Notes under the pieces: generated by a model
What the model saw: the letters and a program-made list of their open reading frames with translations, nothing else
What the model was told of the DNA's origin: nothing
Database searches by the model: none
Program-made: the position numbers and the translations under genes
Part shown: positions 29,101 through 38,875 of the stretch, in pieces
How positions within the stretch are numbered: the stretch's first letter is position 1
Layout of the letters: every line of letters starts with the position of its first letter
Origin: a virus
Strand: one strand, 5' to 3'
Virus record (IMG/VR): IMGVR_UViG_3300027573_000021
Span: 1 to 64,000 of that record
Length of the DNA stretch: 64,000 bases

Positions 29101-32100
29101 TGATGAATTGAATGTAGGAGAGTATGTTGACAGCCTGCAATTGCTAGACCCTGACAGGTATGTGGCAGGTACTGCAATGGAGATCATGATTCCTGCTAAT
29201 CACCTTGAGATTAAAGTTCCTATGTTTAATCCAGATGGCACTAAAGGAACTGCTATCACCTTTGGGCAGTACTTGGCACAGAATCCTCACATTACTCCTG
29301 ATTCACCTGAGTACCTTGACAAGATTCCTATGATCATTTATGATAAGGGTAAAAGTCTCTCAGGCCAGAAGGGTCTTGCCTTTGTACATGATGTTGGCTG
29401 GTATCATCCTGAAAGGTTTGATCAGGATTCTTCTCAGGCTATGGCTAATGCCATTGCTCATACAAGACAGATCAGGGAAGCTGTGCTGGCTGACAGGAGA
29501 GCAGCAACTCCTATTGAGATCACTGAAAAACGTCAAACCACCTTTGAAGGACTAAAGACCAACAAGGGTACTGAATATAATAATATCACTCTTCGTGAAG
29601 CTAATCCTGACACTGAGCTGACCATAGCTATGACAGCAACCAGTCTTAATACTGCAAGAGGAGAATTAGGTGTCAGGTTCCCTAATGATACTGATGTACT
29701 TATGAACATTGAGCACTTCAGGAAGGGGGCAATTATAGATGTAAGAAGATATGGAACCAACAGTGATGGCAAGAAGACCTATATGGGATTCCCAACCTTC
29801 AGGGATAAACTGGATAAGGATGCAAGAGCTTCTGTACTGAGGGCTATTTATATATATGCCCATAGAAGTAATCCTAAGAAGTCTGACAAGCATCAGGCTG
29901 TAGTAGATACTATCAGGACAGAGATGGGTATTGATATCTATAGCCCAGCAGGTATTGAAGCTTATCTCAATCACTTCATGCTGATATTCAATTCAAAGAC
30001 AAAGGCTGGAGTTAATCAGACCTATGGAGAGGTAGTTGAAGGAGCAGCAAGAGCTAATCTTGCTCCGGGAACTCCCTTTGTTGCTTTGCAGGGTGGACAT
30101 ATTATATTTGGGAGAACAGGACAGAATTCCTTTACCAATGCTAAAGGTAAGGGAGTGGGTTCCCAGTATATCAATCCTAATGTCACTGATCCTAAAATCA
30201 TTGACAAGGTAGTGGAAGATTTTGCAAAGTCAGGTATCCTTGATTACTTTGAACAGAATGTTGATCTTCCCAATCTTAATGCTAATAAGCCCATCATCAC
30301 TATAGGTGCTGAATATACCACTAATAAAACTTCTCCCAGCTATAAGGATTACCTGCTTGACAGGATCAAGACTAATGTGAGGTCTCATAATATTGGTACT
30401 GCTGCTGAGCCAAATTATGTAACCAATATACAGCCTGTGATCACTTTTGATCTGGTATCAAATCTGGATAAGCAAAGACATGCTCCTACTAATGATGAGA
30501 TGGCTAAGAAGATGGAGGAGGAAAGAGAAGTGGAGACACCTAAAAAAGGGACAGTGGTAGAAGAAGAAGAGGAAGTAACTCCTCCCGGTGAACCTAAACT
30601 TGAAGGGCCAAGTGCTGAAGAGATGGCTGAGAAGGCTATGGCAGAATGGTTAGCCAGAGCTGAGAAAGGATTGGGTAAGGAATTTAATGAGGGAGAGAAG
30701 TTACCTGATCTTGCTCCACAAGCCAGTTATGCACCTACTCCAATGACAGAGGCACAGATAGAATATGTAAAAGAGTCACTATTAAGAATAGCAGGTCTTA
30801 CTCCTGACCAGCAATTTGATATAGTGGACTTCATATATAACCAGATTGTTGCAATGGTGGACTTGGATAGTGTGGCAGTAAGCAGGACTATGGTGGATGG
30901 AGAGGTGAAGGCAGCTTTTGATAAGACTATAGCTCCTATTGAAACACATCACAAAGAAGAAGTTAGAATTGCCAAAGAACTGATAGCCAAGTTTCCCCAG
31001 TTTGCTAATTCAAAGATGACATCAAACATAGCTACTTATGAGAAGAGACTTGCCCAGATAGAAGCTGTCAGGGAGAGCTTTGATGTATTACAGGAAGAGG
31101 CTTATAACAGGGTAGCCAAGTACACTGGAATAACAGAGGACAAGGTTACCAATGAGAAAGAGAATGATCAGCAATCCAGTGAAGAGAACCCTGAAACCAA
31201 TTCAACAGAAGAAGAGGTTTTATTTGGTGGTGATTTCTCCACTAATGTACTGACAGAATCTCCTGAACAGAAGCTGACATACTCTATGAGAAGATTCTTT
31301 GGGCAGATAAATGAGTATGACAAGGATGGTAAGATAATGAAAGGGTTCCTGGGATTGGATACTTATGTTGGTTCAGATGAAGTAGTGAGAAGATTAATGA
31401 CAGCTTTGGCTGATACACCTGCTGACTTTGATACCATGATAGCCAAGTTGAAGACTCATGTTAAGACTGTACCTTGGATGGCTGAAGTTATCAGGAGACT
31501 TGAAAGCACAACAAACCAGAAGAAGAGCCAGTTTGTAACAGCAATGGATAACTCCAGTCTCAGGATGAAGTTTGTCATGATCACTGAGAATAAGATGACT
31601 GGAACATGGACTACTAAAGTATATGATACTAACTTAAGTGGAGTAGCTGATGCAATAGAGAAAGAATGGAGGGGTAATCTAACTGAAAATGGAAAGGATA
31701 TAGTAATGGTTGATGATGTTACTGGTCACTATGTTTTCAATAAGGAGAGGGCAAAGTACCTGATAAAGCAATATGAATCATGGTTGGGTATTGGCCTTAC
31801 CAAGATTCCACTTGATATGTCAGGCTACAGGCCAACTGTGGATCAGGTTAAGCCTGCTGTAGCTGCTACAGATAAAGCTGCTGGAAGACCTGCCAAGACC
31901 ATGAACATAAAGCCTATAGGTGAGTTGTTAGCATGGCTTAATCAAAACCTGACTGGTCAAACCACAAGGGTGCAGTTCTCTATGAAGGGGCAGGATTTTC
32001 AGGTGACAAGAGTAAGTGACAATGAATTTAAGATAGCCAGTATTGACAAGCAGGATATAAAGAGCAATGAGAGTGTAGATAAGTGGTTGAGAGAATTGGG

Positions 32101-35100
32101 GATAGAACTTCATCCTGATACACTATCAGAGATATTGACCAGTGGTATGTATCATAACTATGGAAAGAGGAGTACAGCAGACCTGTTCACCAGTGGCAAT
32201 GGACTATTCCATATACTGCATCTAAAGTTAAAATTACTGGTAGAGAAGGAAGGAGTTCATGATTTTACAGAGGAAGGTGATAACCTGCTGGATGATTCTG
32301 TAATAGGATCACTGGCTGTTGTTGATGCCAAGTATAACACTTCTATCTCTCCCTTTGCCTTCAGGGATGCTGGTAAATCTATCTTTGCCCTTACAGCCCG
32401 TAAATCTATCACTGATACAGTAATGGAGCTGAAAGACCCTGATAACCATGCCCTGCTTAAGAACCTGATGAGCACATCTTATTCAAGTCCCTCCCTGTGG
32501 CTGCAATGCCTGAAGAGCAGCCCTAAGTTCAGGACACTGTTCAAAGTCTCTCATATAGGTCTCACTGCCTTTAAACAGCAGGGGAAGAAGCTGTATAAGG
32601 ATACTGGGATCACCAAGCTGGCTGACACTGACCATGAGCTTGACAAACTGGGATTCTTCTGTGATATGACACAGGGAGAAGTAGAGCTTCAGGCTGATGA
32701 TAGTAAAGCAGTCCTGAATAAATATCCCGGCACTGATATAGCCATGAGGATGGCTACCATGTTCTCTCCCACCATGTCAGATAAGGAAGTGATGACACTG
32801 ATAACCACTGCTGTTCTTCATTTTCAGAATGCTGATCTCAATAACGGGGATGGTGGTATAACAGATGAAGTTGTTAAGGTTATCTATGAACAGGTGGTCA
32901 AGCCAGAGCTTAAAAGAATGATAAAACATGCTGAATTAAATCATAAAACTAATGTCAAGTCCTATGATGCAGGAGCTAAGATGTTTCTGAATATGCCAGC
33001 ACTCAATGATAAAATCAGGTTGAATGGAGATAGGTTAGTTGACCTGATATACAATCAGCCTGCTGACTTTAACCTCCAATTCTTAGAGCAGAATGAAGAA
33101 GTTAAGAAAGGTTTTAATAATGAGATCAGGAGCTATGTAGAGAGTTTGGTAAAAGAGAAGCTTAAAGTATGGGAAACAGATGGTATAACCAAGACTGATG
33201 CTGATGGTAAAGTGTCCTTGCAATTCTTTGATAAGAAGTACATGGATAAATTCAGGGGAGATAATAGGCAAAGAGCTACTATGGCAGCTATGGACTATGT
33301 TATCAATAGTTTGGTAGCTAATTCCAATTCTTTCATGGCAATCATTGGAGACCCTGCACAGATGTATAAAGTGGATGATACTACTACAAGAGCTAAGTTT
33401 AAGACTGATCTTGAATATGATGTACAGGTAGCCAAAGATGTCTTCACCAATGTAGGTAAGAGGCTGGCTAACCAGATAGCTCCCGGAACTGGACTGGCTA
33501 ACTCAGCAAAGGAACAATACCTGCAGCTTATGCTTGCTGACAGGAAAGGTGTGGTAGCTGAGAACATTGAATATCTTGAGAAGATATTAGGTAAAGAAGG
33601 AGCAGCAGCTTACAGGGACATTGAGGCTGCTGATGGTCAGGAATATACTACATGGAAGGAGCATCTTGATATCTTATCCCGCTTGGGTAAAAATGGTGAT
33701 GGCTTAATGGATATTACCCAAGAGCAACTGAATGAGGCTGCTGAGATATTTGAGAAGGGTGAACCTATTACTCCCACACAACAACAGCTTATCACCAAGA
33801 TCATGCAGCCTATGAAGCCTGTTTATACAGGAAGGATGCATGATGAGAAGCAGGACATGATGAGAGTGGTATATATTAAGTGTTCATCTTTCCCTCTTAT
33901 TCCTCAGCTCACCAAGGGAATGGAGATTGATAAGTTGAGAATTAAAATGGAGCAGATACAAAAATCTAACAAGATGAATGTCAGAGCTTCATATCAATCA
34001 GCTAATAAGGTTGGTGCTTTAACTACTCCACTTGCTTTATGGAATGAAGATGGTACTATCACTGAACATTTAAATGATCATGCAGATATACCTGCTGGTA
34101 TGGAAAGTTCTCCTGTATTAATTCTTGACAGAAAGAACTTCAGGATACAGCAGGATGTACCTTTCAAGAGTGGTAAGCAGGGAGAAGATACTATCTCACT
34201 GGGAACTCAATTAATGAAGCTGCTCTTTGGGGATGAGATCATGAACTTCAATGGTTTCAGCTACAATGGAGAACCCAGAACAGGAACTTCATTACATAAG
34301 GAGTACAATGACCTGTTTCTTAATCTGGTCAAGGAAAAGAAAGCTCAGCTATTTGATGAGCTTGGCCTTGATGAGTTTGGCATTCCCAAGAATGCAAACA
34401 GGTCAATGGCTAAACTTCAGGACTTGTTAAAGAATGAGGCTATCAAGAGAGGCTATCCCTTGCAGGATATTGAAGGCTTAACTCTTATTGATGGAGAGTT
34501 CAATCTTCCCCTGTGGGCATCCTCTAATTCCAACAGGTATGAAAGCATGCTCAATGCTATCATTACTAACAGGATAATCAAGATGAAATTCCCAGGAGTG
34601 TCTTCTGTAGTAGGTAGTGAAGAAGGATTTATCAGAAAGAAACTGGAGATGACTGGTAATTACACTTGGGCAAGATATCAGGATAATAGTTATGAAGTAT
34701 CTTCTGCTGGTGATAAAAGATTTAGTGCTTTATATGCAAAATTAAATGATGGCAGAACTATTGAAGAAGCTTATCAACTTGATGTAAAAGGTTATAGAAC
34801 TCAGGGTGATAACTGGAGATTAGGTAAAGGTAAAAAACCTCTAAGAGATATAACTGAACAGCAGCAATGGGAAGAATACAAACAACTATGGAAAACTTAT
34901 CTTAATGAAAATCCTGAATTATTAAAAGACCTTGCTCAGAAAGCAAAAGACAAAACTCTTACTGATAAGTTTGCTTCCAGTAAAGTCTCTCAAGCAAGAG
35001 CTTTAGCAGAAATTTTAAATGAAGAATACCCCAGTAACATACAGGGAGTTGACACATCACAGATTATCTATACCTCTGCATGGAATGGTACTCATCTGAC

Positions 35101-38100
35101 CTCTACTGTAGATGAAGGTGGCACCATGAAGAAGGCACAGGTATTCATGGCCTCTAAATTCAAAGGAGCTGATGGTAATCTGATAGACCTGTTCAAGAAG
35201 GTAGATGGTAAGTATATTTACATTGAACAAAAGGCAGGAGGGGGTTTTACCTTGAAGCAGGATATGTTTGATAAGGAACTCTTATCTATGCTGTCCTTCA
35301 GAATTCCAACATCAGGTCACCAATCAGCTTCACAGATTGAGATAGCTGGTTTCCTGCCTGCTCAGAGTGCTGACCTCATGATAGTCCCCAAGAACTTTAC
35401 TAAGCAAAAAGGTTTGGACTTTGATGTGGATAAGGAGAACTCCTACCAGTTCTGGACACATACTACTAAAGAAGGCAAGCTGGAAATGCTTCAGGAAAAG
35501 CACAGAAGGGAATTACTCTTTGATGCTGACAGGGAAATGAAGAAGGCTGACCTGGCTGAATTAAGAAAGGAGTATGAGGAAGCTGAAGGCCCAAATGCCA
35601 AGAAGCATGTAATGGATAAAGTCAGGACTAAGATACGGGAAACTCATCTTCTTAATACCCTGTTTGAAGCAGCAGCTTATGATGAACAGGACTTTGAAGA
35701 GAATAAGTATCTCCGCAGGCTTAACTCCAAGATCAATGAGAAGCTGATGCAGAATGAGCTTATTAAGATCAACCATGCTGTATTCAATAATCCTGATCCT
35801 AAATTACAGGCTAAGATTGCAAGGGTACTGAATACTAAGTTTGCTGAGAAGCAAGCCATGAAGATTGAGGAGCTTACTAACCTTGACAGGGATAGTACTT
35901 ACTGGACTCCTTTAAGTGATGAATACCAGAAGGCCAAACTGATATCAGGAGCTTCAGGTAAAATAGCTACTGGTGCTTTCTCTTTGGATGTGGTATTCCA
36001 TTCTATGGCTCAACAGGCAAGAATATCTGGTAAGCCTATCACATTAATAGAAGTGATAGATGACCCTACATCAGAAAAAGAAGGAGCAAAGAAAAAAATC
36101 CCCAAGACATGGAGGTTTGGTACAGTTACTTCTGACCCTGAACTGGGTGGCTTTGCTACAAGAGATAAGGGCAGGGATATAGCAGAGGTAGTAACTGAAG
36201 CCCAGCAGATAGCAGTGGACAATGAAAAGCTGCAAGTAATGGGCAGGGTTGGCCTTAATGATATGACCCTTGATGTATTCAAGATGTTCATGCTTACAGG
36301 TATTGATAAAGGAGCAGATGGTGACTCCATTCCATTTCTATTCTTATCTCAACCTATTATACGAGACTTTGTACTGGAAATGAAGAACATTAATTCTATC
36401 ATGGCAGAGTTTTCAGAAGATAAGGAACAGGCTGTAATAGATAAACTGATTGCTAAGTATGATCCTGAGAAGACATGGGAGAATGTTGATCCTCTTAAAT
36501 ATGAAGAGGTGACCTCTGACCTGATGAATAATGATAACTTCAGGACAGGTATCAGAGCATTGAAGCCTGATGCTCTTATACAGAGAGCTGTGCTTAACAG
36601 GTTCTTGGATATGAGAAAGTATGGTATAGCTGTCAGGGGAATACAGACCAGTATCAATACAGACTCCAAGGGATTGGGCAAGTCCTTCTTTGATGTCATT
36701 GATAAGAGGGAGAAGCTGAATAAACTTGGAGTGGATACTGACACTATTCAGGGAGCTTCAGCCCTGATAGGGGACTATATCCGCAAAGCAGGCTTACCTG
36801 CCAGCAGGCTACAGGAGTTACAAAAACTGGGTTACATGGATATAGGTCAGTATATGGTACTACCTGAAACATTATCAGGAGGCTTCAGCATCAATGGAGT
36901 CACACTGGCTTATAACCTGTGGAGCAGGTTCTTTCCTTATGATACCAAGAATATGGAAGAGGTCTTCAAGGAAATATTAGGTGTCACTACTACAGAAAAA
37001 GGATTGGAATTAAGCAATGTGGAAAAGAAACAGCACATCTTCCAGAATGTCAAGAAGTTTTTAGCTGCTGAACAAGGCAATGGCCTGACTAATGATGAGG
37101 TCAATGCAGAGAGGGCAAGATTATATATTGATACTGATACAAACAGGTCACTGGCTACTTATATCAAGGGACTAAAGAATACAATAGGTGACAAGACCAT
37201 AGATGAATATATCAAGACCAACAAGTTACTTAACAGGTTTGAGTTTGATGGTATCCAAAAGAATGGTATGCCTTCACTTGTTAAGTATAACAATGCAGAT
37301 GGAGAGGAGTTTGATGAGCAGTACCTTTATGATTCTATGTCAATGATGCTGACAGAGAGAAATCCTGATGGAAGCAAGATACAGTTACCTTCCTTTAACG
37401 GCAAGGAGTATACTCTTGATGAACTGGCACAGGACATGATACTGGCAGCTTATCTTGGTAATGCAGTACAGGAAGCCATACAATATACCAAGTATGTCCC
37501 TGTAGCTTACCTCAATGCAATGGGCTATTCCCTTGCCATGAGGAAAAATAATGACAGGTTTCATTATGACTCCACCCTGTTGGGTCTTAAAATGAAGAAG
37601 GATGATGGTACTGATAAGCATTTTGTAAGCAGGTTCACCATGCAGTATATCCAGCACTACCCTGAGAGAGTACAAGCCAAGTATGATGCTAAGAAACTGG
37701 CTGCTGCTGCTCTTATGCATCCTGATGGAACTTTTACTTTCATAGATGGCAGGAAGCCAACCTTTGTATCAGTCTATGACACTACTGTAATGAAGGGGGA
37801 TAAGAAGTTCAAGTTATACTGGCTTGATGGAACAACTGGAAGGTATGTCAGGATTCCTATACTGGGAGCTTTTGGTATGGATGAATACCAACCTGCTGTA
37901 GATATGGGAGTATCTTCTATCAATACAAGGATGGCCTTCAGACCTAAACCAGCACCAATAATAGAAGAGGAGAATCCTGATACAGTGACCAATAACTTTG
38001 ATATCAAGACTGGTGGTGATGTTACAAAGATGGTCACTAATATCAGTAAGAGTACAACTCCTTTTGCTTTACTGGCTAAAGAATTAATTCCTTTTGTTGA

Positions 38101-38875
38101 TGGTATCAAGGTGGTCACTATGGATAGTATCATGATAGGGGAAGAGTCACATGCTACAGCCCTTGGTGTTTATGAAGCCACTGGTAATACCATTTATATA
38201 AAAGAGTCAATACTCAGCAATGCTGATAAGCTGGCAGATACCTTTATGCATGAAGTAGTGCATGGTGTTACTGTCAGGCAGCTTATGCCTTATATTGATG
38301 GTCTGGATACTGCTAATCCACAGGTGAAGACCAGTGATGCTCCTGCTTATGTCTCTAATCTTATCATGTTGTATAACAGGGTAAAGAATAGCATGCCAAA
38401 AGGTGAGGTGGAGAGGATAGCTGCTGCTATGGCTAATAAGCAGAAAATAACTCAGGCAGAAATAGATCAGTTCTATGGCATGATCAACCTGAAGGAGTTT
38501 ATTACTATGGCTATGACCAATAAGAAGTTTCAGGCTCATCTTTCTAATATTCCTATGGGAGGAGAAAACCAAAGTGCATTAAGCAAGTTCAAACAGATCA
38601 TTAATGCAATACTGACTGCTATGGGTGTGGATATAAAACCTGGGAGTGTAGCAGAGGCAGCTTTTAATAATATATTTGAATTGATTGAGGCTGAGAATAT
38701 CAGGGATGGCTTTGATCCTTATCAGGCACAGTATGGTGATATGAATGATACCACTGAAGGTGGGTATTTTAATGAAAATGACCTGTGGCCTACAGGTGAT
38801 AATCTCAGTCCCAGTGCCAGTGAATCAGTCAGTGCTTACATAGCTTCATTAAGTAACCAAGAAAAAATTTGTTAA
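26165..38875 (+). CDS. Giant virion RNA polymerase polypeptide with zincin-like C-terminus
   Basis: 4236 residues, a single frame of 12.7 kb. Regions in order: N-terminal part with Gly/Ala hydrophobic segments (about 147-195, 375-390); coiled coils (about 520-720); acidic linker (about 1450-1530); then the polymerase region, whose DFDVD at 3085-3089 matches the DxDxD metal site of crAss-like and YonO-type two-barrel RNA polymerases. An AT-rich insert domain lies at about 2843-2955. Near the C-terminus HEVVHG (4029-4034) is a zinc-metallopeptidase signature. It would be injected to transcribe early phage genes. It is far longer than the roughly 2180-residue phi14:2 enzyme, so several extra domains are fused. 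It starts by ATGA overlap and abuts the next gene. Confidence 0.8.
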   Translation: MTTKTYGKEPLQAKDFLGGADSVPNTFGNVTAKETSRNLGRFDPEDYPNLVNPSVYDDPKTLRTMDAQQQGKMEQLGRGLTQLGANFASGFGQGVANMVDVASWGNDNYQSKLFGISTEDMHEWAMGVARNNEIKRVNPGEFEPGSFAWLMEQTASAGTGLGMGAFALLQTAAIEGATMGLGTGAALGKLASLFKRVRDTEGVAAAAKMASRVKDLRSAATTYGVLSRTNESRMEAMMSHKEITDEMTAMKNPDGSAKYTAQEVEEYANAGADRTYMGNMALLPLDILGYRTMVFNPISGSSTGLIERGLAKIGNKYLRGATQFGVTGLTEGTEEGLQYIASSEGKHYARVLGGMDDATTFLGRVGGAVGEDEFWNNFAGGVIGSPIIGGFMKLTNKAIDGGRTRMLNELHNDYVKNVGKMDSAIGMEIMLLQQQGKHKEADIVRRQFRNKKALGGIHYDAMTDKDTAFNAHIAYLQGTLDDVTNGKAEALQDVGFESPTPEQIEYVKKNFQDSIDDAHELKAIYDSVKDKYNKNFVPEVTSDHFQLNKLLQEKSQHDLKLAGAKTKLTQYDLLSSYGREQYEAEYDLLSLHLERARLTEQHRATENQMERDNINALIKSNELKLTKINDRLQEIATDDTYAAEEKEKDSDIIRSALTSPAYQRLNKDNVHLENAIALQRKNIALWNNPKYLDQRNKESINKARTRAQVQNTKDAAANKPGGATAEETEAANKKESEIAAAEAAQAVVAQQNASSVSSNFDMFSADNDYINGMKGKKTTGDPEDTGGTKLDLGSMSPEASTSFAPEPLDIEGSPQETKDKVVTSVAGLIARLGGEPNFEDLIRHIAKVQGIGVADELFNAAVYGWEKNNMPPQDYASIYTKIFGDPMNDFVESGRGMINTNKKLSDATDVTIAPVEAKANGQTQFDPNSQPKYFYKDKVGKRVYVTNESSPKFAFLTKFATVVRTQTDEGIEISFEYTADELNVGEYVDSLQLLDPDRYVAGTAMEIMIPANHLEIKVPMFNPDGTKGTAITFGQYLAQNPHITPDSPEYLDKIPMIIYDKGKSLSGQKGLAFVHDVGWYHPERFDQDSSQAMANAIAHTRQIREAVLADRRAATPIEITEKRQTTFEGLKTNKGTEYNNITLREANPDTELTIAMTATSLNTARGELGVRFPNDTDVLMNIEHFRKGAIIDVRRYGTNSDGKKTYMGFPTFRDKLDKDARASVLRAIYIYAHRSNPKKSDKHQAVVDTIRTEMGIDIYSPAGIEAYLNHFMLIFNSKTKAGVNQTYGEVVEGAARANLAPGTPFVALQGGHIIFGRTGQNSFTNAKGKGVGSQYINPNVTDPKIIDKVVEDFAKSGILDYFEQNVDLPNLNANKPIITIGAEYTTNKTSPSYKDYLLDRIKTNVRSHNIGTAAEPNYVTNIQPVITFDLVSNLDKQRHAPTNDEMAKKMEEEREVETPKKGTVVEEEEEVTPPGEPKLEGPSAEEMAEKAMAEWLARAEKGLGKEFNEGEKLPDLAPQASYAPTPMTEAQIEYVKESLLRIAGLTPDQQFDIVDFIYNQIVAMVDLDSVAVSRTMVDGEVKAAFDKTIAPIETHHKEEVRIAKELIAKFPQFANSKMTSNIATYEKRLAQIEAVRESFDVLQEEAYNRVAKYTGITEDKVTNEKENDQQSSEENPETNSTEEEVLFGGDFSTNVLTESPEQKLTYSMRRFFGQINEYDKDGKIMKGFLGLDTYVGSDEVVRRLMTALADTPADFDTMIAKLKTHVKTVPWMAEVIRRLESTTNQKKSQFVTAMDNSSLRMKFVMITENKMTGTWTTKVYDTNLSGVADAIEKEWRGNLTENGKDIVMVDDVTGHYVFNKERAKYLIKQYESWLGIGLTKIPLDMSGYRPTVDQVKPAVAATDKAAGRPAKTMNIKPIGELLAWLNQNLTGQTTRVQFSMKGQDFQVTRVSDNEFKIASIDKQDIKSNESVDKWLRELGIELHPDTLSEILTSGMYHNYGKRSTADLFTSGNGLFHILHLKLKLLVEKEGVHDFTEEGDNLLDDSVIGSLAVVDAKYNTSISPFAFRDAGKSIFALTARKSITDTVMELKDPDNHALLKNLMSTSYSSPSLWLQCLKSSPKFRTLFKVSHIGLTAFKQQGKKLYKDTGITKLADTDHELDKLGFFCDMTQGEVELQADDSKAVLNKYPGTDIAMRMATMFSPTMSDKEVMTLITTAVLHFQNADLNNGDGGITDEVVKVIYEQVVKPELKRMIKHAELNHKTNVKSYDAGAKMFLNMPALNDKIRLNGDRLVDLIYNQPADFNLQFLEQNEEVKKGFNNEIRSYVESLVKEKLKVWETDGITKTDADGKVSLQFFDKKYMDKFRGDNRQRATMAAMDYVINSLVANSNSFMAIIGDPAQMYKVDDTTTRAKFKTDLEYDVQVAKDVFTNVGKRLANQIAPGTGLANSAKEQYLQLMLADRKGVVAENIEYLEKILGKEGAAAYRDIEAADGQEYTTWKEHLDILSRLGKNGDGLMDITQEQLNEAAEIFEKGEPITPTQQQLITKIMQPMKPVYTGRMHDEKQDMMRVVYIKCSSFPLIPQLTKGMEIDKLRIKMEQIQKSNKMNVRASYQSANKVGALTTPLALWNEDGTITEHLNDHADIPAGMESSPVLILDRKNFRIQQDVPFKSGKQGEDTISLGTQLMKLLFGDEIMNFNGFSYNGEPRTGTSLHKEYNDLFLNLVKEKKAQLFDELGLDEFGIPKNANRSMAKLQDLLKNEAIKRGYPLQDIEGLTLIDGEFNLPLWASSNSNRYESMLNAIITNRIIKMKFPGVSSVVGSEEGFIRKKLEMTGNYTWARYQDNSYEVSSAGDKRFSALYAKLNDGRTIEEAYQLDVKGYRTQGDNWRLGKGKKPLRDITEQQQWEEYKQLWKTYLNENPELLKDLAQKAKDKTLTDKFASSKVSQARALAEILNEEYPSNIQGVDTSQIIYTSAWNGTHLTSTVDEGGTMKKAQVFMASKFKGADGNLIDLFKKVDGKYIYIEQKAGGGFTLKQDMFDKELLSMLSFRIPTSGHQSASQIEIAGFLPAQSADLMIVPKNFTKQKGLDFDVDKENSYQFWTHTTKEGKLEMLQEKHRRELLFDADREMKKADLAELRKEYEEAEGPNAKKHVMDKVRTKIRETHLLNTLFEAAAYDEQDFEENKYLRRLNSKINEKLMQNELIKINHAVFNNPDPKLQAKIARVLNTKFAEKQAMKIEELTNLDRDSTYWTPLSDEYQKAKLISGASGKIATGAFSLDVVFHSMAQQARISGKPITLIEVIDDPTSEKEGAKKKIPKTWRFGTVTSDPELGGFATRDKGRDIAEVVTEAQQIAVDNEKLQVMGRVGLNDMTLDVFKMFMLTGIDKGADGDSIPFLFLSQPIIRDFVLEMKNINSIMAEFSEDKEQAVIDKLIAKYDPEKTWENVDPLKYEEVTSDLMNNDNFRTGIRALKPDALIQRAVLNRFLDMRKYGIAVRGIQTSINTDSKGLGKSFFDVIDKREKLNKLGVDTDTIQGASALIGDYIRKAGLPASRLQELQKLGYMDIGQYMVLPETLSGGFSINGVTLAYNLWSRFFPYDTKNMEEVFKEILGVTTTEKGLELSNVEKKQHIFQNVKKFLAAEQGNGLTNDEVNAERARLYIDTDTNRSLATYIKGLKNTIGDKTIDEYIKTNKLLNRFEFDGIQKNGMPSLVKYNNADGEEFDEQYLYDSMSMMLTERNPDGSKIQLPSFNGKEYTLDELAQDMILAAYLGNAVQEAIQYTKYVPVAYLNAMGYSLAMRKNNDRFHYDSTLLGLKMKKDDGTDKHFVSRFTMQYIQHYPERVQAKYDAKKLAAAALMHPDGTFTFIDGRKPTFVSVYDTTVMKGDKKFKLYWLDGTTGRYVRIPILGAFGMDEYQPAVDMGVSSINTRMAFRPKPAPIIEEENPDTVTNNFDIKTGGDVTKMVTNISKSTTPFALLAKELIPFVDGIKVVTMDSIMIGEESHATALGVYEATGNTIYIKESILSNADKLADTFMHEVVHGVTVRQLMPYIDGLDTANPQVKTSDAPAYVSNLIMLYNRVKNSMPKGEVERIAAAMANKQKITQAEIDQFYGMINLKEFITMAMTNKKFQAHLSNIPMGGENQSALSKFKQIINAILTAMGVDIKPGSVAEAAFNNIFELIEAENIRDGFDPYQAQYGDMNDTTEGGYFNENDLWPTGDNLSPSASESVSAYIASLSNQEKIC
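34691..35029 (+). other. AT-rich domain insert in the RNA polymerase
   Basis: Encodes about residues 2843-2955: YEVSSAGDKRFSALYAKL, then GRTIEEAYQLDVKGYR, GKGKKPL, and LTDKFASSKVSQARALAEILNE. Lys is mostly AAA and AGG is rare here, while flanking polymerase sequence favours AAG and AGG. The pattern looks like a compact mobile domain. It ends about 130 residues before the catalytic DFDVD. Confidence 0.55.
35417..35431 (+). other. RNA polymerase catalytic motif DFDVD
   Basis: Codons for D3085-F-D-V-D3089 followed by KEN. Three alternating Asp residues coordinate catalytic Mg in two-double-psi-barrel RNA polymerases; the crAss-like form is DFDxD. Confidence 0.8.
38249..38263 (+). other. HEVVH zinc-peptidase signature
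   Basis: Codons for H4029-E-V-V-H4033 in FMHEVVHGVT. HExxH followed by G and hydrophobics fits a zincin helix. The third zinc ligand was not identified with certainty. Confidence 0.6.
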
